Assembly: GCA_038501785.1 (NCBI GenBank)
Contig: JBAMJR010000695.1
Span: forward strand, 10,001-74,000
Origin: Myoxocephalus aenaeus
Taxonomy: Eukaryota > Chordata > Actinopteri > Perciformes > Cottidae
Direction of reading: 5' to 3'
Length of the DNA stretch: 64,000 bases
Shown here: piece by piece, positions 15,701 to 26,510 of the stretch
Layout of the letters: each line of letters begins with the position of its first letter
How positions within the stretch are numbered: position 1 is the stretch's first letter
Made by a program: the position numbers and the translations under genes
The notes under the pieces: model-generated
What the model was told of the DNA's origin: nothing
The model's database searches: none
What the model saw: only the letters and a program-made list of their open reading frames with translations

Positions 15701-18700
15701 CACGTCTACACACGTTTACACGTCTACACACGTCTACACACGTTTACACAGGTCTACACACGTTACACACGTCTACACACGTTTACACACGTTTACACAC
15801 GTCTACACACGTTACACACGTCTACACACGTTTACACACGTTTACACACGTCTACACACGTCTACACATGTCTACACACGTTATACACATCTACACACGT
15901 TTACACACGTCTACACACGTTTACACACGTCTACACACGTTTACACACGTTACACACGTCTACACAGGTCTACACAGGTCTACACACATCTACACACGTT
16001 TACACACGTCTACACACATCTACACACGTTTACACACGTCTACACACGTCTACACACGTCTACACACGTTTACACACGTTACACACGTCTACACACGTCT
16101 ACACACGTTTACACGTCTACACACGTCTACACACGTCTACACACGTCTACACAGGTCTACACAGGTCTACACAGGTCTACACAGGTCTACACACGTCTAC
16201 ACAGGTCTACACACGTCTACACAGGTCTACACAGGTCTACACAGGTCTACACAGGTCTACACACGTTTACACACGTCTACACACGTTTACACACGTCTAC
16301 ACACGTTTACACACGTTACACAGGTCTACACACGTCTACACAGGTCTACACACATCTACACACGTTTACACACGTCTACACACGTCTACACACGTTTACA
16401 CGTCTACACACGTCTACACACGTCTACACACGTTTACACGTCTACACACGTCTACACACGTCTACACACGTTTACACACGTCTACACACGTCTACACACG
16501 TTTACACGTCTACACACGTCTACACACGTCTACACAGGTCTACACAGGTCTACACAGGTCTACACAGGTCTACACAGGTCTACACACGTCTACACACGTC
16601 TACACACGTTTACACACGTCTACACACGTCTACACACGTTTACACACGTTACACAGGTCTACACACGTCTACACAGGTCTACACACATCTACACACGTTT
16701 ACACACGTCTACACACGTCTACACACGTCTACACACGTTTACACACGTTACACAGGTCTACACACGTCTACACAGGTCTACACACATCTACACACGTTTA
16801 CACACGTTTACACACGTTTACACACGTTTACACACGTTTACACACGTTACACACGTCTACACACGTCTACACACGTTTACACGTCTACACACGTCTACAC
16901 ACGTCTACACACGTTTACACACGTCTACACAGGTCTACACAGGTCTACACAGGTCTACACACGTTTACACACGTCTACACACGTTTACACACGTTTACAC
17001 ACGTCTACACACGTTTACACACGTCTACACACGTTTACACACGTCTACACACGTTTACACACGTCTACACACGTTTACACACGTTACACAGGTCTACACA
17101 CGTCTACACAGGTCTACACACATCTACACACGTTTACACACGTCTACACACGTCTACACACGTTTACACGTCTACACACGTCTACACACGTCTACACACG
17201 TCTACACACGTCTACACAGGTCTACACAGGTCTACACAGGTCTACACAGGTCTACACACGTCTACACACGTCTACACACGTTTACACACGTCTACACACG
17301 TTTACACGTCTACACACGTCTACACAGGTCTACACAGGTCTACACACATCTACACACGTTTACACACGTCTACACACGTTTACACGTCTACACACGTCTA
17401 CACACGTCTACACACGTTTACACAGGTCTACACACGTTACACACGTCTACACACGTTTACACACGTCTACACACGTTTACACGTCTACACACGTCTACAC
17501 ACGTTTACACAGGTCTACACACGTTACACACGTCTACACACGTTTACACACGTTTACACACGTTTACACACGTCTACACACGTTACACACGTCTACACAC
17601 GTTACACACGTCTACACACGTCTACACACGTTTACACGTCTACACACGTCTACACACGTCTACACACGTCTACACACGTTTACACACGTCTACACAGGTC
17701 TACACAGGTCTACACAGGTCTACACAGGTCTACACACGTTTACACATGTCTACACACGTTTACACACGTTTACACACGTCTACACACGTGTACACACGTC
17801 TACACACGTTTACACACGTCTACACACGTTTACACACGTTACACAGGTCTACACACGTCTACACAGGTCTACACACATCTACACACGTTTACACACGTCT
17901 ACACACGTCTACACACGTTTACACGTCTACACACGTCTACACACGTCTACACACGTTTACACACGTTACACAGGTCTACACACGTCTACACAGGTCTACA
18001 CAGGTCTACACAGGTCTACACACGTTTACACGTTACACACGTCTACACACGTCTACACAGGTCTACACACATCTACACACGTTTACACACGTCTACACAC
18101 GTTTACACGTCTACACACGTCTACACACGTTTACACACGTTACACAGGTCTACACAGGTCTACACACGTCTACACAGGTCTACACACATCTACACACGTT
18201 TACACACGTTACACAGGTCTACACACGTCTACACAGGTCTACACACATCTACACACGTTTACACACGTCTACACACGTCTACACACGTCTACACACGTCT
18301 ACACACGTTTACACGTCTACACACGTCTACACACGTCTACACACGTCTACACACGTTTACACACGTCTACACAGGTCTACACAGGTCTACACAGGTCTAC
18401 ACACGTTTACACACATCTACACACGTTTACACACGTTTACACACGTCTACACACGTTTACACACGTCTACACACGTTTACACACGTCTACACACGTTTAC
18501 ACACGTTACACAGGTCTACACACGTCTACACAGGTCTACACACATCTACACACGTTTACACACGTCTACACACGTCTACACACGTTTACACGTCTACACA
18601 CGTCTACACACGTTTACACACGTTACACAGGTCTACACACGTCTACACAGGTCTACACAGGTCTACACAGGTCTACACACGTTTACACGTTACACACGTC

Positions 18701-18979
18701 TACACACGTCTACACAGGTCTACACACATCTACACACGTTTACACACGTCTACACACGTTTACACGTCTACACACGTCTACACACGTTTACACACGTTAC
18801 ACAGGTCTACACAGGTCTACACACGTCTACACAGGTCTACACACATCTACACACGTTTACACACGTTACACAGGTCTACACAGGTCTACACACGTTTTAA
18901 TCTAACTATTGTCTCTCATTCATTTGTCAAAGTGTCATTCAAATGTCTTTGAGCATTTGGAAAAGCGCTATATAATTAA

Positions 18980-19028
<49 letters not shown>

Positions 19029-19399
19029 TGTGTCATTTAAGGTTTACTGTATGCTTTGTATTGTCATTGTTAGTTTAAATACTACATTTTTATCACTTTT
19101 TCATGTTTAGAACCCAGGTTTCACAAAATATTTGGTCATGGAAATTTGGTTTAAAGTCATGGAAAAGTCATGGAAACCCATTGGTCAGAATGTGTCTGAA
19201 CCCTGCCTCTACGTCTATTGGAAAGCTTTGATTGGCCGTAGTTGAACGTACTCTGAATAACAAACACCTGCTGCCCTTTAGGAGATGATGTACGTGTGGA
19301 ACGGGTTCACCATCGTCGGGAAGAGAGCCGACAGCACCGAGGCTCAGCTGGTCACCATCGAGGCGGCTGAGGAGCAGCTTCGCAACGATCCCAGTACGT

Positions 19400-19452
<53 letters not shown>

Positions 19453-20969
19453 ATTTTTTTATTTTCTTTCCATAATTTTTCCCTTTGTACATTTTATTAT
19501 TATTATTAATTCATTCATTTTCTACTTTATTATTGTCTGACAACCCTAACTTTTGTATCTATCCTGGTACAATATCTAATACGTGCAATAAGTACTTGTA
19601 TATACTTTTATTTATATATTTTTTCAGTCTGTATATTTAATATTCTTCTTTACTGTTTTTATTTTGTTACTGTTTTACTGTTTATTTTTATTACTTGAAT
19701 TTTATTTTGTATTTACTTGTGAGCAATGCTGCTATACTCCTGTAATTTCCCCACTGCGGGACTAATAAAGGATTATCTTATTTTATCTTATCTCTTATCT
19801 TATCTATAATGTTAATATATCTACATGAATACAAACTTAAGTGACACAGAAAAAAGAAAAGAGACTGAAACAGAGGTTCCTCAGGGTTCTGTCCTCGGCC
19901 CACTTCTCTCCAGGTTCTACTGGACGGAAAGGGACAGAATCGTGTCGTGCAGCACTTGTTTGTTTTTATGCAGACGATGGTGTTGTATATTTATCCATTG
20001 GAGGTATTTCTGTTGTCTCAGCACTTAAAATCTAGCAGTGTGGTTTGAAACCTCGCGACTTCTCACGCGATTCATCTGCACATCAATATATCTTTCTTTG
20101 AGTTTGAGTACTTTCAGACATGACGTGGATATTAAAGGGCTTTTCTGTGGAACGTGGTTAATTTTTCTGAGCTTTTGCACCAAAAATATGGCATCAACCA
20201 ATCACGTTGTGCAGAGTGGACATATTATGGTATGGTGGCTTTGTAGTCCAAACCAAGGACTGTTATTATGACTTCTTTCAGCTGTGGCCTCTTCACTCTG
20301 TCAGTTCATAGGTTGAATTTACAGAAGAATGGATGGTGTGTTTCTGTGAATAACACCCTCCAGATAAACCTCCACCTCTACCTTTACCTCCACCTCCACC
20401 TCTACCTCTACCTCTACCTTTACCATTACCTCTAACTCCACCTCTACCTCTACCTTTACCTCCACCTCTACCTCTACCTTTACCTCTACCTTTACCTCCA
20501 TCTTTACCTCCACCTCCACCTCTACCTCTACCTTTACCTCTACATTTACCTCCACCTCTACCTTTACCTCCACCTCCACGTCGCTGCTGCTTGGTTCCAG
20601 TTGAGTAACGTGATGTTCGTGTCCCCTTCAGGCCCCTCAGAGTTCCACCCAGACGACAGCTGCCTGGTCCAGATGTTGAAGGGACTCTGTCTGAAACACC
20701 TGGGCAGGTTACTGCAGGCCGAGCTCTGCTTCACTCAGGTCCTGTCCAGGTAAGACATGCAGACAGACATGCACACAGACATGCACACAGACAGGTTCAG
20801 GTCTATCCGCTGAGAGAGAAATGGTCTGATGTGTGTGTTTCAGTGAGAGTCGCATCAAATACGATCACTACCTGATCCCCTTCACGCTCTATGAGCTGGG
20901 CCTGCTGTACAAACAACAGGGAGACTTCACCAAGGCCACCGCCTACATCGAAAATGCCAAGTAAGTGCA

Positions 20970-21011
<42 letters not shown>

Positions 21012-21647
21012 GTACCTCATAATATACCTCATATACATCTATATGGCTATGTAGCTTTATAAAGCTCTGTTTACTTTCACATGCCTTGATACACTTCTTT
21101 AAACTTCTCTTTATATACTTTCTTTTATTAACCTCTCTATATATTTGTTTACTTTCTTAAATACCCTTTTATACCTTTTGATATACCTTCATACATCTTT
21201 ATGTATTTTAATAAAGCTTATACAACTCTTTGTTTATCTTTTTTCACCTCTTTTTGTTAAACTCTTACACTATGTTATAATTCTATATACCACCAATGTC
21301 ATGTGATACACATCGATACATTTGATGTCATTTTGTATCACAATACCTCTTAGTACTTTGTGAACCTCTTAAATGCTCTAGCATGACTGTTATATATGGA
21401 CAAGATCCGGCACTCGCTCTAGTTTGAGGTTAGAATAAGTCTCCAGGTAAGAACCGACCTGAAGGAACATGAACTAAGATGTTTGAGGAAAAAGAAGCGA
21501 GTACAACATTTACATTTACCTATTTCATTGAAGATTTTGTTGTTCATCAGGACGAACTACAAGGACTACTCCATGGAGAGCCGGCTGCACCTCAGGATGC
21601 ACGCCGCCCTCAACAGCCTCAAAGAGTCACCCGCTGGCACCCCATAA
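207..21647 (+). CDS. ttc39b: TTC39-family tetratricopeptide repeat protein (TTC39B-like), 3' 15 exons
   Basis: Exons read from splice sites with consistent phase: 207-277, 361-428, 776-840, 1541-1646, 1992-2057, 2199-2307, 2516-2583, 2724-2783, 2882-3043, 3390-3481, 3582-3702, 19282-19393, 20632-20749, 20844-20960, 21551-21647 (TAA). They give 476 residues with no stop. Family landmarks are DENMISFIKGGIK, FDGGVKLGVGSFNL, LCYWELMW, AGKSIPTEKFAVRKSRRY, EMMYVWNGFTIVGKR and IKYDHYLIP. TTC39 proteins are TPR/IML2-like helical-repeat proteins; TTC39B is linked in mammals to LXR turnover and HDL metabolism. The paralogue (B rather than A or C) is assigned from remembered similarity and is less certain than the family. 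The start codon and first exons lie left of position 1. The donor after 2057 (GTCCGT) is weak. The intron after 3702 is swollen to 15.6 kb by a minisatellite. Confidence 0.88.
440..598. repeat. Short minisatellite, GTTTACCT-type units, in a TTC39 intron
   Basis: Irregular 8-10 bp units of the form GTTTACCT, GTTTACAT and GCTTTACCT repeat across the intron between the second and third exons in the window. Short open frames here are by-products of the repeat. Confidence 0.8.
728..774. repeat. (CT)n microsatellite forming the polypyrimidine tract of an exon
   Basis: About 23 CT dinucleotides run directly into the CAG acceptor at 773-775 of the TTC39 exon at 776-840. The microsatellite is therefore the polypyrimidine tract of that splice site. 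Confidence 0.9.
987..1049. repeat. Perfect inverted repeat, 29-bp arms around a 5-bp G spacer
   Basis: Arms 987-1015 and 1021-1049 are exact reverse complements, separated by GGGGG (1016-1020). The inner ends read CAGGG and CCCTG. The structure can form a long hairpin and lies in a TTC39 intron next to a 21-bp tandem repeat. It may be two transposon ends meeting, but no target-site duplication was identified. Confidence 0.9.
1050..1196. repeat. 21-bp tandem repeat, seven copies
   Basis: Seven head-to-tail 21-bp units begin CCATCATACAGCAACATTGC with a few substitutions (147 bp in all). The array starts exactly where the inverted repeat ends. Frames open on both strands because the period is a multiple of three; they are not genes. 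Confidence 0.92.
2589..2613. repeat. (CA)n microsatellite in a TTC39 intron
   Basis: About twelve CA dinucleotides lie just after the donor of the exon at 2516-2583. Confidence 0.85.
3727..18896. repeat. Giant minisatellite, 9-10 bp unit (C/T)TACACACGT
   Basis: About 15.2 kb of uninterrupted repeat built from CTACACACGT, TTACACACGT, TACACACGT and variants CTACACAGGT, CTACACATCT, CTACACATGT and TACACGTGT, roughly 1,550 units. Units TACACACGT alternate pyrimidine and purine throughout. The + strand almost lacks stop codons, which creates frames of up to 5,032 codons; the complementary strand has TAG and TAA in nearly every unit. Variant use is patterned: ACAGG and TTTACAC variants are common at 5,630-11,050, while plain CTACACAC/TTACACAC units dominate 3,727-5,620 and 11,070-12,080. 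The array starts 24 bp after the donor of the exon at 3582-3702 and ends at an L2-like tail. Confidence 0.97.
5630..12279. repeat. Higher-order repeat blocks of about 3.2-3.3 kb inside the giant minisatellite
   Basis: The rare variant GTCTAGACACGTTTACACGT, the main source of in-frame stops on the + strand, occurs near 5,807, 9,101 and 12,274, each time followed and preceded by the same order of variants. The TAG positions (5,812, 9,106, 12,279) are 3,294 and 3,173 bp apart. This indicates kilobase-scale duplication of blocks rather than unit slippage only. Confidence 0.75.
18898..19030 (+). mobile_element. L2/CR1-like LINE 3' tail with (TTA)n
   Basis: The segment GGAAAAGCGCTATATAATTA followed by (TTA)n resembles the 3' end of fish L2/CR1 elements, which end in a short repeat after a motif of this kind. 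It marks the right edge of the giant minisatellite. No coding remnant is visible. Confidence 0.5.
19402..19447. repeat. (TA)n microsatellite
   Basis: Pure TA dinucleotides start a few bases after the donor of the TTC39 exon 19282-19393. Confidence 0.9.
19530..19808 (+). mobile_element. Non-LTR retrotransposon 3' end
   Basis: An AT-rich segment ending CCACTGCGGGACTAATAAAG followed by ATCTTATCT-type repeats matches the form of fish non-LTR retrotransposon 3' tails. Assignment is by recognition of this tail only; the clade is uncertain. Confidence 0.5.
19861..20036 (+). pseudogene. Non-LTR retrotransposon reverse-transcriptase fragment
   Basis: Two + frames carry RT hallmarks: VPQGSVLGPLLS in the frame that starts at 19,825, and FYADDGVVYLSI in the frame that starts at 19,841. 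A frameshift separates them and the palm domain is heavily shortened, so this is a dead fragment. It is in the same orientation as the tail upstream of it but is out of order for a single intact LINE. Confidence 0.6.
20362..20579. repeat. (CCTCTA/CCTTTA/CCTCCA)n hexanucleotide repeat
   Basis: About 36 hexamers of the form CCTCTA, CCTTTA and CCTCCA lie in the intron before the TTC39 exon at 20632-20749. The minus-strand open frame here encodes only (V/K/E)n and is not a gene. Confidence 0.9.
20972..21008. repeat. (TA)n microsatellite
   Basis: Pure TA tract about 12 bp after the donor of the exon 20844-20960. Confidence 0.9.
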
Positions 21648-21931
21648 TACTCAGAAGAAGTGTCGGGGGTTTGATGTCCACCAGCACTCTCTTATTCTCC
21701 ATTGCTTGCAACCTTATTTATTTATTTTTTAAATTGTATGGACAGATTATTTAAGCAGCTCTTCTCAAACATGCTTCCCTTCAATACTGAGATTTGATTG
21801 GTGGAAGCGGCGCTTCAATGCCAAATATCAAATTAATCATCACTAAAAAGTTATCAATGGCTCCTTTTACTGTGCGTAAGAAGACAATAACAATAACACA
21901 CAAGAGGTTTAACTTTGAGGGCTCGTTCACT

Positions 21932-22175
21932 CTGGTTGTATAGAAGTATATGCTTCATGTGGTAAAGCTGCATTCTCTCTTCTGACCACCAGGGGGTGAC
22001 TCCTCTGGTTGTATAGAAGTCTATGCTTCATGTGGTAAAGCTGCATTCTCTCTCCTGACCACCAGGGGGTGACTCCTCTGGTTGTATAGAAGTCTATGCT
22101 TCATGTGGTAAAGCTGTATTCTCTCTCCTGACCACCAGGGGGCGACTCCTCTGGTTGTATAGAAGTATATGCTCA
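21932..22175. repeat. About 74-bp tandem repeat, three copies plus a partial, in the TTC39 3' region
   Basis: Each copy includes GGTTGTATAGAAGTCTATGC, CTGACCACCAGGGGG and GACTCCT. The block CCACCAGGGGG(C/T)G resembles the core of a vertebrate CTCF site (CCACNAGGGGGC). The third copy has GGGGGCG, the first two GGGGGTG. Whether CTCF binds is not known. Confidence 0.8.
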
Positions 22176-22500
22176 TTTAGTAAATGATGGTCATTTAGAG
22201 TCAAACAGACCATAAATCTTACCGTCTGTCTGAACGAGCCCTGAACTCAGATCCTCTTTGTTCCTCAAAACAATTCATGCCTTAAACTGCTTTTAATTGT
22301 GTATAAAGTTACCTCTTTGTATATTTTTCAGGATAGAATCATAAATACTGACGAATTTCAGGGTTCAAGAACGATGAGTGTGTATATATATATAATATAC
22401 ATAGACAGTATATGCTTTATATTTTATTTACTTTGCCTTGTTTGATTTTTTAATAACCCAAACGTGCACTCGCAATCAAAGCCTTCTCACCAACTGTGGC

Positions 22501-22502
<2 letters not shown>

Positions 22503-22590
<88 letters not shown>
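22503..22590. repeat. (CA)n microsatellite, about 43 copies
   Basis: Uninterrupted CA tract downstream of the TTC39 stop codon. Confidence 0.95.
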
Positions 22591-22591
<1 letters not shown>

Positions 22592-24507
22592 AGCAGCAAT
22601 AGTAAATGTTGTGCTGTGAGTTTGTGTTTTCTGGCTCTCAGTCTAAAGAAAGCGGCTTCAACGCGCCGTCTGTTTCTGCTTCCGTTATATTATTTGTATT
22701 CTATTATATAACGTAAATAATATAAATCAGCAACCGACATGAAGAGCAGAATACAAATTTAAAAAAAGCACAAATCCATTTTCTCCCATCACCAAAAACA
22801 AGGACGGACTTTTTATTTCTCGACCTTTTCTCTCTTTTTTTTCGAGTAGTTTAATACTATTTAAAATGATGTATATAATATATTAACACAACGATTATTA
22901 AATACATCGATATAAAGGTACACATATATATATATATAAAGGTCCACTGGTTTTAGTCCAGGTGGATGAAATTCTTAATTTCTTTACAGGAAAAGCTTTC
23001 CTCCAATATTAAGTTTTATTTTATTATTACGTGTTATTATATAATCCCGAATGACAAATAAATGACATTGTTGCAACTGTAATGAACGAGTGGCAACAAT
23101 GATCCTTCTCGCTATAAAGAATGTATCAACCTGAAGACCAAATGATGTGTGTGTCCTGTATTTTGTGTATTTTTGTGCCTTTTTGTTGTGATTTTGTTCG
23201 TTTGAGACGTGCAGTAAATATTCTACGTCTTTAGCGTAGCTGTTTGAAGGATTCGTGGCGATAAACATCGGACGGAGGTCCATCAACCGCTAACGCTAGA
23301 AAACTGCCGCTGGACGACGTTCCTCGTGAAACACGGAGAACAAATGTGAAATCTGTGAAAATTATAAATAAACAACGATTGTTAATGTCATCAGTTTGTT
23401 ATGATTCATCTTTTAAAGCAAAGTTGTATTATTATGCTACATCGTTAGCATAGTTAGCATAGTTAGGCTATGTTACTGTGCACTCTTGGCTATATGGGTT
23501 CCGAATGGGTTCCTCCTGAAGGGCGGAGGTTCTACCCAGAACCATTTCCTTCTGAAGAACTGCTTTTGGACAAAACAATGTTTTTACGGGATCTTTGTAA
23601 GACGAAGAGTTCCATTAAGAACCCATTTGAGCCAAGGAACCCTTTTTGAAGGAAAAGGTTCTTCAAGGAATGCTGAAATCACGGGTGTGAAAAGGTAGAA
23701 CCCGCTGGGTGGGTTCTAGATTAAACCCTTGGAATATAAAATGGTTCTTAGTAGAACCTATAATTTCTTGTTCGTACCCTCGGAAGGTGCAACGGTTCTG
23801 GATGAGACCTCCAGAGAGGGTTTTGGGGGAATCATTTCACAGATGGGTCTAGGTCTAGGTAGGACCTGGAGAACCCTCTCTGGTTCTAGTGAGCACCTTT
23901 TATTTCCTCGTGTATCGTCGTAAACATCCGAGTCACGGAGATAAAAGTGTTTTTAAAGAACAAATATCTTTTCACGGTTCTGAAGGTACCGCCTGGATCC
24001 CCGAAGACTTCACCATGAAAACACTATTTAACAGTTCCCTTTTCCCAACATATTCATAGTTATTATCAATGTCTCTCGAAGGCGTTGTTTCTCTCTGTGT
24101 GTCTCTGTGTTTGTATATTAATTATTGTTTCTATGTGATGCACGTTATTATATTTAATCTGTTTTCTGGTCTAAGAACATTTTGTGTGTTTACGGCAGGA
24201 AGTGTTACGACCAAATATTCACGTTATAGACGATGATCCACGTGCAAAATAAAAATAAAAATGGAAGATGAATTGTTGAGTCTTTTTTCTTTAATGACCT
24301 TTTATGGTCTCTTTGTGTGTCTTCAGCCTTTATCATAACCAAATGTTTTAATATTTTAACTCATAGATATGAACATGAAACTTCACCAGCTGATTACTGA
24401 CATCAAGATGATTATTTATTGTATTACAAGTTTTATGAAATGTTATGTTTATGTGCAATTTTTCATACATTTCCAGAACATAAATCTGAACATTTGATAA
24501 AACCAGG

Positions 24508-24720
24508 TTTGTTTTTATTGACACAATGTTGAACATTAACTCATTCGTACTTCCATGTGTTCTGTCCAACAGACATGTTGACTTGACTCGTGGTATTAAT
24601 ACACGTATTGTTTAATGTCCGTGTCCCCATAAACCAGCGGGGGCGGTACCTGAACGTGTCATGGACATTTCATTGGTTCATGCTTTCCGGACAACTTTGA
24701 GTCTCCAAGTCACCTTTTTA
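24508..24720 (+). repeat. Left edge of cfi tandem array: copy of cfi upstream DNA (unit 1)
   Basis: This stretch is nearly identical to about 29,354-29,568 and 47,355-47,569, which lie upstream of cfi-A and cfi-B. The homology starts at TTTGTTTTTATTGACACAAT and stops after CTCCAAGTCACC. There unit 1 jumps to intron-type TA-rich sequence, so exons 1-6 of its cfi copy are missing. Confidence 0.85.
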
Positions 24721-24734
24721 AAAGTTGCAATAGA

Positions 24735-25200
24735 TATAATAGTATATGTAATAATAGATATGTAATAACAGATATATAATAATAGATTTAATAGATTTAA
24801 TAATATATATAAAATAATATATATAATAGATTTAATAATAGATATAATAGATTTAATAATAGCTATAATAATTGATAGATATAATATATAATAATAGATA
24901 TTATAATAGATATAATAATAGATATGTAAAAATAGATAAACTAGATATATAATAATAGATTTAATAATATATATAATAATAGATTTAATATATTTAATAA
25001 TATATATATATAAAATAATAGATATAATATATTTAATAATATATATAATATATTTAATAATAGCTATAATAATTGATATATAATATACAATAATAGATAT
25101 TATAATAGATATAATAATAGATATGTAATAATAGATAAACTAGACATATAATAATAGATTTAATAGATATATAGTAATAGACATTATAATAGATGTAATG
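24735..25200. repeat. AT-rich degenerate repeat (TAATAATAGATATA type), unit 1
   Basis: Low-complexity TAATAATAGATATA-like repeats are homologous to the long AT-rich intron before the LDLa1 exon in cfi-A and cfi-B. Confidence 0.85.
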
Positions 25201-25359
25201 GAGTATCGTCTGCATAACCATGAACGTTTATGGATTTTTTCTGATAATATTGCCCAAAGGAAGAATATAAAGTGAATAATTTGGTCCAACCACCTCTCCG
25301 TGAGTTTCAGGGTGCAATTGTGAGAAAACGTCTGTTTATATTTCTGCCATTCCTTCCAG

Positions 25360-25620
25360 AGTGCGGCTTCAGGTGCGGCAACAGGAAGTGCGTCTCCGTG
25401 GACCAGACCTGCAACGGCGTCGACGACTGTGGCGACAACAGCGACGAGATGTGCTGCAAAAGTAAACAACAACAACAACACACAACCCTGTGAGTGGATT
25501 CCGTGACCCGGTCGCTCCCTGACGTGAACATCGTGTCGTTGACAGAATGCAGGAACACGAGTTTCCGCTGCCGGACGGGCGTGTGCGTCCCTGAAGAGGC
25601 GGTGGGAGACGGACAGGTGG
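25360..25620 (+). pseudogene. cfi remnant: LDLa1 exon and truncated LDLa2 exon
   Basis: The exon 25360-25461 is identical in form to the cfi LDLa1 exon, with ECGFRCGNRKC and DDCGDNSDE. Exon 25546-25620 is the first 75 nt of the 111-nt LDLa2 exon. The sequence then switches at 25,620/25,621 to the middle of the antisense gypsy pol gene. Compared with unit A, a deletion of 6,210 bp (equivalent to 34,941-41,150) removed the rest of cfi and the 3' half of the gypsy element. A second deletion upstream removed exons 1-6. No functional product is possible. Confidence 0.92.
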
Positions 25621-26210
25621 TTGATGATCAACCCGTGCTGGCTGAGACGGTCGAACAATATCTGTAGGTGAGCTATATGCTCGGCCCTTGACGAACTGGC
25701 CACCAGGATGTCGTCCAGGTACACAAACAGGAACGGCAGGTCCATCAGTACCGTGTCCATCAGGCGTTGAAAAGTCTGTGCTGCATTTTTAAGGCCAAAT
25801 GGCATCCTCAGGAACTCGAACAGGCCGAACGGAGTGCTCACCGCCGTCTTGGGAATGTCTGGCGGCTCGCACCAGGTCCACCTCGCACCAGGTCCACCTC
25901 GCACCAGGTCCACCTTCGAAAACACCACACTGTCCACCAAGTGGGCAGAAAAGTCTTGAATATGTGGAACCGGGTAGCGGTCCGGGACTGTTGCTTCGTT
26001 TAGCCGGCGGTAATCACCACACGGGCGCCACCCACCCCCAGGCTTCGGTGCAATATGCAGGGGTGAAGCCCATGGACTGTTAGAGCGGCGAACAATACCC
26101 AGGTGCTCCATGTTTTCGAACTCGGCCTTGGCGATGGTGAGCTTTGCCGGGTCCAGGCGCCGGGCCCGGGCATGTACCGGTGGGCCGGTGGTAGAGATGT
26201 GATGCTCCAC
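25621..26210 (-). pseudogene. Gypsy reverse-transcriptase fragment, unit 1
   Basis: Contains PFGLFEFLRMPFGLKNAAQ and the catalytic FVYLDDILV. The part corresponding to residues after the first catalytic Asp is replaced by three copies of a 17-bp repeat (25,867-25,917, CGCACCAGGTCCACCT), which alters the protein there. The frame then runs through the deletion junction into cfi antisense sequence. Confidence 0.88.
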
Positions 26211-26510
26211 CCATGCTTGACCGTGGAGGACGAGAAGGTGGGCTGCGTGAGGTCCGGGAACTTGGCCAGCAGCTGCAGAAACTCCTCAGCCGCTGTCAGC
26301 ATGCTAGTCAACCTGGTAGAGCCCGCTCCACTTAGCGTACATGGGTAAGAACAAAAAGTCACAGCATTTATCAGGCGGCGGCCTTTGACGTCCACCAATA
26401 ATCCATAAGCGCACAGAAAATTCGCGCCCAGCAGGGGAACGGCAATTTTGGCAGTGACAAAGTCCCAACTAAAATGCTGCCCCATAAGCTCCAGCTCCAG
26501 GCACCGTGTC

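Larger units (their letters stand above)
21648..24260 (+). other. Probable 3' UTR and downstream DNA of the TTC39 gene
   Basis: No coding exon is recognisable between the TAA at 21,647 and the cfi-array boundary near 24,508. Candidate polyadenylation signals AATAAA lie at 23,367-23,372 and 24,248-24,253. The stretch holds a three-copy 74-bp repeat (21,932-22,175), a (CA)n tract and a GGTTC/GAACC-rich segment at about 23,490-23,900. Where the transcript really ends cannot be decided from sequence alone. Confidence 0.4.

Noticed and set aside
3511..18952. Open frames of 695 to 5,032 codons on the + strand
   Set aside because: They are translations of the intronic minisatellite, open in all three frames because the unit has no stop on this strand. 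The flanking exons splice in consistent phase without them.
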